Shown: piece by piece, positions 1-11,422 of the stretch
Numbering within the stretch: the first letter of the stretch is position 1
How the letters are laid out: each line of letters starts with the position of its first letter
Assembly (NCBI RefSeq): GCF_018916875.1
Contig: NZ_JAHLNO010000019.1
Span: forward strand, 744,001 to 808,000
Reading direction: 5' to 3'
DNA length: 64,000 nt
Source of the DNA: Virgibacillus proomii
Lineage (GTDB): Bacteria; Bacillota; Bacilli; Bacillales; Amphibacillaceae
Translations under genes and position numbers: made by a program
The notes under the pieces: generated by a model
The model's input: only the letters and a program-made list of their open reading frames with translations
What the model was told of the DNA's origin: nothing
Database searches by the model: none

Positions 1-66
1 AGTAAAATGGCATTCGATATATGCATAGTATAGAAACAGAGACAAGGGAAAGCCGTTCTCTTTTTT

Positions 67-156
67 ACTATAGGAAAGTATAAAACTTTATGGTTTATAG
101 TATAAGAAAAACTATAGCTTTCGCCATAAAGACTTGGCGATAAGCAAGTTTTTCTA
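67..156 (+). repeat. Family B two-hairpin repeat, copy 1
   Basis: A 90-bp element starting ACTATAGGAAAG and ending GTTTTTCTA. It contains two potential hairpins: an outer ACTATA/TATAGT pair around an AT-rich loop, then a stronger stem in which AAAAAC and GTTTTT close a GCTTTCGCC / GGCGATAAGC stem. Near-identical copies lie at 13690-13934 (interrupted), 32991-33080 (minus strand), 56494-56581 and 62678-62766. It carries no open reading frame. The 3' hairpin ending in a T-run could also end transcription. Confidence 0.85.
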
Positions 157-212
157 ATGCCTGACTTTTTGAGCATCCTTTTATAGTTAATGATGAAAGG
201 GAGGCTTTAACA

Positions 213-569
213 ATGACGTTAACCTTTTATTGGTATCCAAATTGCGGAACATGTAAAAAAGCAAAAAAGTGGCTCGATGATAAAGAAATAAGCTATAAGC
301 CAATACATATTGTGGAAAGTCCGCCAAGTAAAAATGAACTCCTTACACTCATCGAAAAAAGCGGGTTACCCGCAAAAAAATTTTTCAATACGAGTGGTAA
401 AAAGTATCGAGAACTGAATATAAAAGATAAGATTAAAGACGCAACAGATGAAGAAATGGCAGAAATATTAGCTTCGGATGGCATGTTAATTAAACGGCCA
501 ATTGTAACGGATGGTTCAAAGGTAACCGTCGGATTTAAGGAAGACATGTTTGCAGAAAATTGGCTGTAG
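213..569 (+). CDS. yusI: ArsC/Spx-family thioredoxin-fold reductase (YusI-like)
   Basis: The 118-residue product belongs to the ArsC/Spx thioredoxin-fold family. A CGTC redox pair sits at Cys11 and Cys14 in the first loop, followed by a Lys-rich helix. The segment KRPIVTDG near residue 93 is the conserved cis-proline region. Length is normal for the family. A ribosome binding site (GGGAGG) precedes the ATG. The CxxC motif and the neighbouring gcvH match B. subtilis YusI rather than the global regulator Spx, but a role in arsenate reduction is unproven. The likely role is a cytoplasmic thiol reductase of unknown substrate. Family assignment is firm; the substrate is not. Confidence 0.85.
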   Translation: MTLTFYWYPNCGTCKKAKKWLDDKEISYKPIHIVESPPSKNELLTLIEKSGLPAKKFFNTSGKKYRELNIKDKIKDATDEEMAEILASDGMLIKRPIVTDGSKVTVGFKEDMFAENWL

Positions 570-646
570 AATGAAAAAAGAAATACTGGATAAAAATTGA
601 CTAACCTTGTATAGTGAAAGTGGAGTAAACTTTTGGAGGGATAAAC

Positions 647-1021
647 GTGAGCGTACCAAAGGAACTATTATATTCAAAAGAACATGAATGGGTAAAAAAA
701 GAAGATGGAAAAGTAAGAATTGGAATTACAGATTTCGCTCAAGATGAACTTGGTGATATTGTATTTGTAGAGCTTCCTGAGCCTGGTGATGAATTGGAAA
801 TGAATGAACCATTTGGCAGTGTTGAATCTGTGAAAACGGTTTCCGAACTGTATGCACCAATTAGTGGAAAGGTTGTCGAAGTAAATGAAGAGCTAGAGGA
901 CAGCCCAGAACTAGTTAATGAGTCTCCGTATGAAAAAGCATGGATGGTAGTAGTAGAGCCGACAAGTGAACTGGATGACTTATTAACAGCTGAAGCATAC
1001 GAAGAAATAATAAGTGAATAA
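647..1021 (+). CDS. gcvH: Glycine cleavage system H protein
   Basis: GcvH is the lipoyl-carrying shuttle of the glycine cleavage system, moving the aminomethyl group between P, T and L proteins; in Bacillaceae it also serves in lipoate transfer. The 124-residue protein has the lipoylation motif ESVKTVSE with Lys63 as the modified residue, and the family N-terminal HEWV motif. The start is GTG at 647, set by the GGAGGG ribosome binding site at 635-640. It follows yusI by 77 bp and ends in a hairpin terminator. The other gcv genes are not in this window, as is common in the group. Confidence 0.95.
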   Translation: MSVPKELLYSKEHEWVKKEDGKVRIGITDFAQDELGDIVFVELPEPGDELEMNEPFGSVESVKTVSELYAPISGKVVEVNEELEDSPELVNESPYEKAWMVVVEPTSELDDLLTAEAYEEIISE

Positions 1022-1037
1022 TAAAACAAAGAATAAT

Positions 1038-1080
1038 AGCTGATGTGCAAAGGATTGCAATCAGCTTTATTTTTAATATA
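1038..1080 (+). terminator. Rho-independent terminator after gcvH
   Basis: AGCTGAT at 1038-1044 pairs with ATCAGCT at 1060-1066, with additional TGCAA/TTGCA pairing inside, and is followed by TTATTTTT. It sits 17 bp after the gcvH stop codon. Confidence 0.75.
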
Positions 1081-1270
1081 GAAATTTTACCAAAGGCAAT
1101 CAATCACTAAATAGCTGTGTTTCACCGTATAATAAAAAGCGAATGAACAATGTAGACAGAGATACTAAAGGAATGTGCGCTAATAGGCAAATAGACCGTT
1201 TGGTTTCATAAATTATCACCTTCCAATGCAAAAAGTGAAAGCATATCGCTTGATTCCCAAGGAGTGCTAT

Positions 1271-1630
1271 GTGATGATACCAGATGAATCAGAAAAAATT
1301 TTAATTGTCGAAGGATTAACAGATAAAAAGCAAGTAAATAAAGTTATAACAGAGGATTTAACGATTGTCTGTACAAATGGAACACTTGGTATAGAACGGT
1401 TCGATCAATTGTTAGAGGATTACCAGCTAGATGATAAGGATGTATATATTCTCGTTGATGAAGACCCTTCTGGAATAAAGCTGCGTAAACAGTTAGCTAG
1501 AGAATTGCCGCATGCAAAGCATCTGTATATTAGCAGTGAATACCGAGAAGTAGCAACAACCCCTGAGAATATTTTAGCTCAAGTACTAGTAAGTAAAAGC
1601 ATTGCTGTTAATCCAATTTTCTTGATTTAA
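1271..1630 (+). CDS. yusF: Toprim-domain protein (YusF-like)
   Basis: A small stand-alone toprim domain, the metal-binding fold of topoisomerases, primases and M5-type RNases. The glutamate motif is in ILIVEGLTD and the DxD-type motif is in ILVDEDPSG, the two acidic clusters expected for the fold. The open frame runs upstream to 1226, but the only good ribosome binding site (AAGGAG at 1259-1264) points to GTG 1271 or ATG 1274, giving about 119 residues. It is followed by a thioredoxin-like gene 22 bp downstream, the same pairing as yusF-yusE in B. subtilis. No function is established for the family; a nucleic-acid role is inference. Confidence 0.8.
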   Translation: MMIPDESEKILIVEGLTDKKQVNKVITEDLTIVCTNGTLGIERFDQLLEDYQLDDKDVYILVDEDPSGIKLRKQLARELPHAKHLYISSEYREVATTPENILAQVLVSKSIAVNPIFLI

Positions 1631-1652
1631 CTCTTATTAAAAAGGTGATCGT

Positions 1653-1970
1653 TTGCAACAGGTAACGGAAGAACAATTAAAAAAAGATAATTATTTGCTT
1701 TATATATTCACTCCATTTTGCGGGACATGTCATGTTGCTAGAGGCATGCTCAAAAAAATTGAAGCAATGCAACAGCAGGAGCTTTTCATAGAAATGAATG
1801 CATCTTTTTACCCTGATTTTATGCAGAATTATCAAATTCAAAGCGTTCCATGTTTACTCATTAAAAAAGATGGAAAAATAATGGAGAAAATCTATGCATT
1901 TAAAAATATAGCAAATATTTATCACTATTTATTAATGTATGAACCGGAAATATTCACGCGTAAAAAATGA
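1653..1970 (+). CDS. yusE: Thioredoxin-like protein (YusE-like)
   Basis: A 105-residue thioredoxin-fold protein with the active-site motif CGTC at Cys23 and Cys26 after the strand LLYIFTPF, and the cis-proline segment SVPCLL near residue 70. This Cys next to the cis-proline is unusual compared with standard thioredoxin, which has threonine and proline there. The start is a TTG at 1653 with AAAGGTG just upstream. It likely acts as a cytoplasmic disulfide reductase. It shares a transcription unit with the toprim gene and lies just upstream of the SAM riboswitch. Confidence 0.82.
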   Translation: MQQVTEEQLKKDNYLLYIFTPFCGTCHVARGMLKKIEAMQQQELFIEMNASFYPDFMQNYQIQSVPCLLIKKDGKIMEKIYAFKNIANIYHYLLMYEPEIFTRKK

Positions 1971-2035
1971 GAAATACGTTGACAGAGTTAACGAGAGCAT
2001 GCTATTATATGATTTATTCAATTAAATAATGTTTA

Positions 2036-2151
2036 ACTCTTATCTTGAGCGGTGGAGGGACTGGCCCAGTGAACCCGCGGCAACCTTCAAACTTCTTTGT
2101 TTGAAAGGTGCTAATTCCTGCAAAGCTTTAGCTTTGATAGATGAGGGGACA
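2036..2151 (+). promoter_or_regulatory. SAM-I (S-box) riboswitch of metNIQ
   Basis: The sequence carries the characteristic S-box core: the GGTGGAGGGACTGGCCC stretch near 2051, the CGGCAACC segment near 2088, and GGTGCTAATTCCTGC near 2107. P1 arms (CTCTTATC and GATAGATGAG) close the aptamer. In this class, SAM binding favours the downstream terminator and shuts off methionine-related genes. The gene behind it is the methionine ABC transporter metN, exactly as expected. Confidence 0.97.
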
Positions 2152-2165
2152 TAAATGACAATCTT

Positions 2166-2200
2166 ACGTCTTTCTGTTCTCTTGCAGAAAGGCGTTTTTA
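2166..2200 (+). terminator. Riboswitch-controlled intrinsic terminator
   Basis: The CGTCTTTCTG and CAGAAAGGCG arms around a short loop are followed by TTTTTA. It lies between the S-box aptamer and metN, so it is the expression platform that is formed when SAM is bound. Confidence 0.9.
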
Positions 2201-2251
2201 TTTACCACATAGAGCATAATAAGTACGATGCGAAAAGAAGGAGGAGTAGGC

Positions 2252-3283
2252 GTGATATCGATAGAGGGTTTGAGTAAGATTTTTACTACAAACAAGATAA
2301 AAACAACAGCTGTTGATGATTTAACCCTTTCGATTGATCAAGGAGATATCTTTGGTGTTATCGGTTATAGTGGAGCTGGAAAAAGTACCTTTGTCCGTCT
2401 CTTAAATCGCCTTGAAGAACCAACGAGCGGGCGAATTTTTATCAATGACCAAGAAATTACAGCACTCAGTAAAAGTAAATTACGGGCAGCTAGACAGGAT
2501 ATAGGAATGGTGTTTCAACATTTTAATTTGCTTTGGTCACGTACGGTAGAAGACAATATTGCATTTCCGTTAGAAATTGCTGGTATTGGTAAGGAAGAAA
2601 GAAAAAAACGAGTTCAATCATTAATTGATTTAGTCGGTTTAACAGGAAAAGAAAAGGCTTATCCGGCACAATTAAGCGGCGGACAGAAGCAACGTGTTGG
2701 TATCGCACGTGCATTAGCAAACAAGCCTTCTGTGCTACTCTGTGACGAAGCAACATCTGCTTTAGATCCGGAAACGACAAATTCAATCCTGGAATTATTA
2801 GTAGATATTAACAAGCAATTAGGTTTAACGATTATTTTAATTACGCATGAAATGCATGTTATTCGGAAGATTTGTAAAAACGTTGCCGTGATGGAAAATG
2901 GGAAAATTGTTGAAGAAGGAAATGTGTTAGATGTGTTTTCTCATCCTAAAAGTCCAGTTACCAAAAAATTCGTTCAACAAATCATGGGGTACGATGAAGA
3001 AGATTATGATTTAGACTATCTAATCAATACGTATAAGCATGGTAAAATAATCAGACTGCATTTTGTTGGCGAGACGACAAATGATGCCTTAATCAGCAAA
3101 CTGGTTAAAACATACGATATTGATATTAGTATTCTACAAGGAAAGATTACTCGTACTCAGGCTGGTGCATACGGAACACTGTTTATTCAAATGAGTGGCG
3201 ATCCAGATGAGGTAACAGAGGCAATCATCTATGTGCAAAATGAAACCTCAGTCGAATTGGAGGTTGTACGTGATGCTGACTGA
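2252..3283 (+). CDS. metN: Methionine ABC transporter, ATP-binding protein
   Basis: ATPase of the D/L-methionine importer MetNIQ. It has Walker A GYSGAGKST, the signature LSGGQKQR, Walker B VLLCDEATSALD and the switch histidine in ITHEMH, followed by a C-terminal NIL regulatory domain of about 75 residues (from around residue 265) that senses methionine in this family. The frame is open from ATG 2228, but the AAGGAGG at 2238-2244 selects GTG 2252, giving 343 residues. Expression is controlled by the SAM-I riboswitch just upstream. The metI start lies inside the end of this gene, indicating translational coupling. Confidence 0.96.
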   Translation: MISIEGLSKIFTTNKIKTTAVDDLTLSIDQGDIFGVIGYSGAGKSTFVRLLNRLEEPTSGRIFINDQEITALSKSKLRAARQDIGMVFQHFNLLWSRTVEDNIAFPLEIAGIGKEERKKRVQSLIDLVGLTGKEKAYPAQLSGGQKQRVGIARALANKPSVLLCDEATSALDPETTNSILELLVDINKQLGLTIILITHEMHVIRKICKNVAVMENGKIVEEGNVLDVFSHPKSPVTKKFVQQIMGYDEEDYDLDYLINTYKHGKIIRLHFVGETTNDALISKLVKTYDIDISILQGKITRTQAGAYGTLFIQMSGDPDEVTEAIIYVQNETSVELEVVRDAD

Positions 3284-3941
3284 ATTGTTTCCATCCATAA
3301 AAATAGAAGATTTTGCAGTTGCAACCTATGAAACATTTTATATGACGATTATCGCATTAATCGGTACGTTCATCTTCGGGATACTATTAGGATTATTATT
3401 ATTTCTCACGAGTAAAGGCGGGCTGTGGGAAAATAAAATGATTAACTTTATTACTGCCACGTTTGTAAATGTGTTTCGAGCTATCCCGTTTATTATCTTA
3501 ATCCTATTGCTGTTCCCATTTACAAACTTATTAATTGGTACGATTCGGGGGCCAAACGCTGCTTTACCGGCACTCATCATTGGTGCTGCTCCATTCTATG
3601 GCAGGTTGGTTGAGATAGCTTTACGAGAAGTAGATAAAGGTGTAGTAGAAGCAGCAAAAGCGATGGGCGCAAAAACGAGAACCATTATTTTTAAAGTGCT
3701 CTTGCCAGAATCCATGCCAGCTTTAGTATCAGGAATTACAGTTACCGCGATTGCTTTAATTGGCTATACAGCGATGGCAGGTGCGATCGGTGCAGGTGGA
3801 CTCGGAAGCTATGCCTATTACTCTGGCTTTCAGCGAAGAGATTTTGATATCGTACTGATCTGTTCGGTTCTTATTGTCATCATTGTCTTCCTATTTCAGT
3901 TTATTGGCGATTTTATCACCCGAAAATTAGACAAAAGATAA
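3273..3941 (+). CDS. metI: Methionine ABC transporter, permease
   Basis: Integral membrane subunit of MetNIQ, 222 residues from ATG 3273 and preceded by TGGAGG at 3258-3263. It has five or so hydrophobic segments and the EAA loop (EVDKGVVEAAKAMGA) that contacts MetN. The start overlaps the metN stop by 11 bp. The longer upstream frame from 3231 lies within metN and has no ribosome binding site. Confidence 0.95.
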   Translation: MLTELFPSIKIEDFAVATYETFYMTIIALIGTFIFGILLGLLLFLTSKGGLWENKMINFITATFVNVFRAIPFIILILLLFPFTNLLIGTIRGPNAALPALIIGAAPFYGRLVEIALREVDKGVVEAAKAMGAKTRTIIFKVLLPESMPALVSGITVTAIALIGYTAMAGAIGAGGLGSYAYYSGFQRRDFDIVLICSVLIVIIVFLFQFIGDFITRKLDKR

Positions 3942-3972
3942 CGATCACAGAAAAATAAGAGGAGCGAAAAGA

Positions 3973-4800
3973 ATGAAAAAAATAATTATTTCCGTTTTAT
4001 TAGTAATTGGTTTAGGAACTGTGTTAGCAGCTTGTGGCGATGATAAGGAGGCATCTGATAAAAATACGATAAAGGTCGGAGCATCCAGTGTTCCGCATGC
4101 TGAGATTTTAGAAGAGGCAAAACCGCTATTAGAAAAAGAAGGTATTACGTTAGAAATTCAAGAATATGAGGATTATGTATTACCAAATGATGATTTAGCA
4201 AGCGGAAAATTAGATGCGAATTATTTTCAACATATACCGTTTCTAAAGCAGACCATTAGTGATATAGGACATGAATTAGATTATATTGATGGAATTCATA
4301 TCGAGCCAATTGGTGTTTATTCAAAGGGAATAAAGAGTATAGATAAAATTCCTGATGGGACAGAAGTCATTTTAAGTAATTCTGTACCTGATCACGGTCG
4401 TGTGCTCGCTTTATTCGAAAAACAAGGACTAATTAAACTGGATGAATCTGTTGAAAAATCAGAAGCAACGATTGATGATATTGTAGAAAATCCAAAGAAC
4501 TTAAAATTTTCACCTAAATATGAGGCAGCAATGCTTCCGGAATTTTACGAAACAGAAGAAAATGCATTAGTCGTAATCAATACAAACTATGCTATCGGTG
4601 CCGGGCTAAAACCGACAAAAGACGGTTTGTTTATTGAAGATGAGGATTCTCCATACGTTAATGTACTCGCAGTAAAAAAAGAAGATAAGGATAATCAAGA
4701 ATTAAATAAGTTGGTGGAAGTATTACAATCTGAAGAAATTCAGAAGTTTATTGAAGAAAAATACGAAGGTGCGGTTGTACCAGTAGGCGGGAAAAGATAG
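3973..4800 (+). CDS. metQ: Methionine-binding lipoprotein
   Basis: Extracytoplasmic substrate-binding subunit of the methionine importer, 275 residues. The N-terminus is a lipoprotein signal peptide ending in the lipobox LAAC (Cys21), so the mature protein is anchored to the outer face of the membrane. The body matches the NlpA/MetQ family: IKVGASSVPHAE at the start of the mature domain, DYVLPNDDLASGKLDANYFQ, and the asparagine segment VVINTNYA. It follows metI by 31 bp with GAGGAG as ribosome binding site and completes the operon. Confidence 0.95.
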   Translation: MKKIIISVLLVIGLGTVLAACGDDKEASDKNTIKVGASSVPHAEILEEAKPLLEKEGITLEIQEYEDYVLPNDDLASGKLDANYFQHIPFLKQTISDIGHELDYIDGIHIEPIGVYSKGIKSIDKIPDGTEVILSNSVPDHGRVLALFEKQGLIKLDESVEKSEATIDDIVENPKNLKFSPKYEAAMLPEFYETEENALVVINTNYAIGAGLKPTKDGLFIEDEDSPYVNVLAVKKEDKDNQELNKLVEVLQSEEIQKFIEEKYEGAVVPVGGKR

Positions 4801-5000
4801 CTGAAAGCAAGTCGGAGTATATAATCGTGAGTGACCGTATCTTTATGAACAGAATGGATTTCATATCATGAAACAAAAAATAAGCAAGGATATGTACTAT
4901 TATACGTTTAAATCCACTTTGTGCAGGGAACTTGTTCTGTGTTAGGCTATTAAATGTAGGAAACAAGAAAGGATGATTCCCTATTAATAGTGGAATAAAA

Positions 5001-5171
5001 ATGAATTACACTTCGGAAATGGAAAAAGCCATGCATCAGTCACATCATATTGGCTACGCCGAATATGAACGAAAGCTTGATAAACGTATGGCAGTTGAAA
5101 GGAAACGTCAGAGAGAACATCGGAAGTGTAAGCATTTCGCTTTAGAGTATAGTCATCAGCTTAATGGATAG
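5001..5171 (+). CDS. Small charged protein of unknown function
   Basis: A 56-residue frame reading MNYTSEMEKAMHQSHHIGYA at its start and rich in Lys, Arg, Glu and His further on. I do not recognise it. No strong ribosome binding site precedes it (only GTGGA about 10 bp upstream), so it may be a relic or chance frame. The sequence has a convincing helix-forming, charged composition rather than the low-complexity look of random AT-rich DNA. It sits alone between metQ and the repeat upstream of suf. Confidence 0.35.
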   Translation: MNYTSEMEKAMHQSHHIGYAEYERKLDKRMAVERKRQREHRKCKHFALEYSHQLNG

Positions 5172-5489
5172 TTAGCTATAGATTGAAAAAAGCTTAGATA
5201 GATAAATGGCAAAAGAGCGGCGCTTGTGCGAGATAAAAGCATAAGTGCCTTTTCCTTTACCTTAGAAATGATATCTGTTTTTACAAGGTGGATATCTTTG
5301 TGTGGCATTTATCCATATTCCACTACGGGACTTTGCTATTAGAGGTTATTTCGACGCTTCCGCGGTGTGGTCAATCTTCCCGTAAGAGTTACAACGCTTA
5401 GCTTGATGCTGACCAAGGGAGCTTTCGTTGCTGATCTTACATACATGATACATAGGGCCGAATGAGAATATGACTCGGAAAATAAGAAA
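5172..5489. other. Intergenic stretch without recognisable gene
   Basis: Between the small frame and the family A repeat I find no gene with a ribosome binding site. Minus-strand frames reaching into the repeat are artefacts of its sequence. Nothing functional is visible. Confidence 0.5.
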
Positions 5490-5668
5490 ATAAAGTGAAA
5501 CTTCATTCCGTAGAACGCTTTTTACACGGAATGTTAGTACCACAAGGGTATGACCTAAAGGCCCTTGAACGAATCGGGTATTTAGGTGCCGTTTTCTCCC
5601 ACTTAGACCCTTTTGTAACAACTCGGTCTTGAAGTTGGAGTCTTACGGCACCTTACATGCGGGATAAA
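5490..5668 (-). repeat. Family A structured repeat, copy 1 (minus strand)
   Basis: Reverse-oriented copy of the 140-185 bp repeat. Read on the minus strand it runs from TTTATCCCGCATGTAAGGTG to TGAAGTTTCACTTTAT. The head has AGGTGCCGT pairing with ACGGCACCT; the tail hairpin is CATTCCGTG with its complement. It lies upstream of the suf operon. Confidence 0.9.
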
Positions 5669-5812
5669 GCATTGCTTTAGAAGATAAATGGCGTTTGGTG
5701 TATACTTAAGTTTAATGATATGCTAAGTTTACTAGATTTAATCGTAATTGGCTTCACATTTAAAAGAGTTGATAATAAATTCGAAATGCTTTAAGATTGT
5801 AATGAGAATAAA

Positions 5813-5841
5813 TTGAGAATGAATATCACATTCATTTTCAA
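5813..5841. promoter_or_regulatory. Palindromic Fur-like operator upstream of suf
   Basis: TTGAGAATGAAT (5813-5824) and ATTCATTTTCAA (5830-5841) form a near-perfect inverted repeat around ATCAC, 38 bp before the sufC start. The TGAGAAT/ATTTTCA half-sites resemble Fur-family boxes. The regulator is inferred only from this resemblance. Confidence 0.5.
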
Positions 5842-5878
5842 TGTGATAATAAAAATAACAGTAGTTGGAGGTATAAAT

Positions 5879-6664
5879 ATGGCTGGATCAACTTTAGAAA
5901 TTAAGAATCTGCATGTTTCAATTGAAGACAAGGAGATACTTAAAGGTGTCGACCTTACTATAAAAGGTGGAGAGTTCCATGCAGTTATGGGGCCAAATGG
6001 GACAGGAAAATCCACACTAGCTTCAGCGATTATGGGGCATCCTAAATATGAAGTTACAGAAGGGTCCATTTTATTAGACGGAAAAGATGTCTTGGAAATG
6101 GAAGTAGATGAACGTGCCCGAGCAGGTTTATTCTTGGCCATGCAATATCCTAGTGAAATTAGTGGGGTGACAACGTCCGATTTCCTTCGTTCTTCTATTA
6201 ATGCTCGCCGTGGAGAAGGAAATGAAATATCGTTAATGAATTTTATTAAAGAAATGGACAGTGTATTAGACTATCTCGAAATCGATAAGAATATGGCACA
6301 AAGATACTTAAATGAAGGATTCTCGGGTGGAGAGAAAAAGCGTAATGAAATTCTACAATTAATGTTGCTAAAACCAGAAATTGCAATTTTGGATGAAATT
6401 GATTCCGGTTTAGATATTGATGCATTAAGAGTTGTATCTAAAGGTATCAATAAGCTTCGTGATGATAACTTTGGTTGCTTAATTATTACCCACTACCAAC
6501 GTTTATTAAACTACATTACTCCGGATTATGTACATGTTATGATGCAAGGTCGTATTGTTAAATCCGGCGGACCAGAACTAGCAAAACGATTGGAATCAGA
6601 AGGTTATGAGTGGATCAAAGAAGAACTCGGTATTGAAGACGAAACAGTGGAGCAAAAAGCATAA
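5879..6664 (+). CDS. sufC: Fe-S cluster assembly ATPase SufC
   Basis: Cytoplasmic ABC-type ATPase of the SufBCD scaffold that builds iron-sulfur clusters. Walker A GPNGTGKST is at residues 38-46, the SufC-type signature GFSGGEKKR and Walker B IAILDEIDSGLD follow, and the switch histidine lies in IITHYQR. The ATG at 5879 is set by TTGGAGG at 5865-5871 and gives 261 residues. It is the first gene of sufCDSUB, with a palindromic operator candidate upstream. Confidence 0.97.
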   Translation: MAGSTLEIKNLHVSIEDKEILKGVDLTIKGGEFHAVMGPNGTGKSTLASAIMGHPKYEVTEGSILLDGKDVLEMEVDERARAGLFLAMQYPSEISGVTTSDFLRSSINARRGEGNEISLMNFIKEMDSVLDYLEIDKNMAQRYLNEGFSGGEKKRNEILQLMLLKPEIAILDEIDSGLDIDALRVVSKGINKLRDDNFGCLIITHYQRLLNYITPDYVHVMMQGRIVKSGGPELAKRLESEGYEWIKEELGIEDETVEQKA

Positions 6665-6680
6665 GGCAAGGAGGGATACA

Positions 6681-9638
<2,958 letters not shown>

Positions 9639-9681
9639 AAATTCCGAAAAGATTTCATTTTGACCTAAGGAGGGTTTATGA

Positions 9682-11079
9682 ATGGCTAAAAATATGCCAG
9701 AAATCGAAGAGTATAAATACGGATTTCGCGATCGTGACGTTTCGGTCTTTCGTTCAGGCAAAGGGCTAACCCGCGAAGTGGTTGAAGAAATTTCTAGAAT
9801 GAAGGAAGAGCCGCAATGGATGCTTGATTATCGTCTTAAGGCGCTTGAGCATTTTTATGAGCGTCCAATGCCACAATGGGGCGGGGATCTGTCCGAGTTA
9901 GACTTTGATGAAATTGTTTATTATGTAAAACCGTCAGAAAAACAAGGTAGAACTTGGGATGAAGTTCCGGAAGAAATTAAACGGACCTTCGATAAACTGG
10001 GAATTCCTGAAGCCGAACAAAAGTATTTGGCAGGTGTATCTGCTCAGTATGAATCAGAAGTTGTTTATCACAGTCTAAAAGAAGATCTGGAAGAACTCGG
10101 AATCGTATTTAAAGATACAGATACAGCTTTAAAAGAAAACGAAGAACTGTTTAAAGAATATTTTGGTAAAGTTATTCCAGCAACGGATAATAAATTCGCA
10201 GCATTAAATTCTGCTGTTTGGTCTGGCGGCTCATTTATTTATGTGCCAAAAGGTGTAAAGACCACAACACCTCTCCAAGCATATTTCCGAATTAATTCAG
10301 AAAACATGGGGCAATTTGAAAGAACATTAATCATTGTGGATGAAGGTGCTTCTGTTCATTATGTAGAAGGATGTACAGCACCTATTTATACAACAAACTC
10401 GTTGCACAGTGCCGTTGTTGAGATTTTTGTTAAAAAAGATGGATACTGCCGTTATACAACCATTCAAAACTGGGCAAATAATGTATATAACCTAGTTACA
10501 AAACGTGCAACCTGTGATGAGAATGCCACAATGGAATGGATCGATGGTAACATTGGTTCGAAAATAACAATGAAATATCCTGCTGTTCTTCTAAAAGGGG
10601 AGGGTGCTCGAGGGTTAACTCTATCCATTGCGCTTGCTGGTAAAGGACAACTGCAGGATGCAGGTGCAAAAATGCATCATTTAGCACCAAACACATCATC
10701 ATCCATTGTTTCTAAATCCATCTCCAAACATGGCGGTAAAGTAACGTATCGCGGTCTGGTACATTTTGGACGTAAAGCAACAGGCGCTCGTTCCAATATT
10801 GAGTGTGATACGTTAATTATGGATAATGAATCAACTTCTGATACAATTCCATACAACGAAATCAATAATGACAATATTTCATTGGAGCACGAAGCAAAAG
10901 TTTCCAAAGTATCTGAAGAACAACTATTCTATTTGATGAGCCGTGGCTTATCTGAACAAGAAGCTACAGATATGATTGTAATGGGCTTCATCGAACCATT
11001 TACAAGAGAACTGCCAATGGAATACGCCGTAGAAATGAACCGTTTGATCAGTTTCGAAATGGAAGGAAGTATCGGATAA
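9682..11079 (+). CDS. sufB: Fe-S cluster assembly protein SufB
   Basis: Main scaffold subunit of SufBCD, 465 residues. Conserved segments include [18 protein letters not shown], the VEGCTAP motif, [14 protein letters not shown] and the C-terminal [18 protein letters not shown] shared with SufD. The ATG at 9682 follows AAGGAGGG. It closes the operon and is followed by a strong terminator. Confidence 0.97.
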   Translation: MAKNMPEIEEYKYGFRDRDVSVFRSGKGLTREVVEEISRMKEEPQWMLDYRLKALEHFYERPMPQWGGDLSELDFDEIVYYVKPSEKQGRTWDEVPEEIKRTFDKLGIPEAEQKYLAGVSAQYESEVVYHSLKEDLEELGIVFKDTDTALKENEELFKEYFGKVIPATDNKFAALNSAVWSGGSFIYVPKGVKTTTPLQAYFRINSENMGQFERTLIIVDEGASVHYVEGCTAPIYTTNSLHSAVVEIFVKKDGYCRYTTIQNWANNVYNLVTKRATCDENATMEWIDGNIGSKITMKYPAVLLKGEGARGLTLSIALAGKGQLQDAGAKMHHLAPNTSSSIVSKSISKHGGKVTYRGLVHFGRKATGARSNIECDTLIMDNESTSDTIPYNEINNDNISLEHEAKVSKVSEEQLFYLMSRGLSEQEATDMIVMGFIEPFTRELPMEYAVEMNRLISFEMEGSIG

Positions 11080-11087
11080 CAGCTCTA

Positions 11088-11126
11088 ACCCTTGTCACAT
11101 CAACGTTTGTGACAAGGGTAATTTTG
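11088..11126 (+). terminator. Terminator of the suf operon
   Basis: ACCCTTGTCACA (11088-11099) pairs perfectly with TGTGACAAGGGT (11108-11119), followed by AATTTTG. The 12-bp stem lies 9 bp after the sufB stop. Confidence 0.9.
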
Positions 11127-11422
11127 TCTGTGCCTAATTTTGCGCCTAAATAAAATGACTTTCTGTGATTTTCTGTGATGAATAAATTAGGTAAATCCTA
11201 TATCTCACATGCATTATGAGCGTTAATGAGTGTATATGATAAATAGAAATCATCAGCATAAATAGGAGTGGCTTTTTAATTGCCCACTCCACTTTGACTT
11301 AGAACCTATTTTATACTTTAGATAATTTCATTTCTAACCCAAATATTCCCCTATAAGTCTCATCATCAATACTTTTTTTATTTTGGAATTTTTCTAAAAA
11401 CTGTTTATATTATACGAGTCTA
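11127..11422. other. Intergenic region, no gene seen
   Basis: AT-rich spacer between the suf terminator and the nuclease relic. A GTGGGCAATTAAAAAGCCAC-like inverted pairing near 11265-11292 may form a terminator. No coding frame is supported. Confidence 0.4.

Noticed and set aside
67-156. Family B as a Tc1/mariner-type MITE with TA duplication
   Set aside because: The ends (ACTATAGG and GTTTTTCTA) are not inverted repeats of each other, and flanking TA is not consistent across copies, so only mobility and not mechanism is claimed.
5346-5621. 91-codon minus-strand frame upstream of suf
   Set aside because: It runs through a family A repeat; other copies of the repeat do not keep the frame open.
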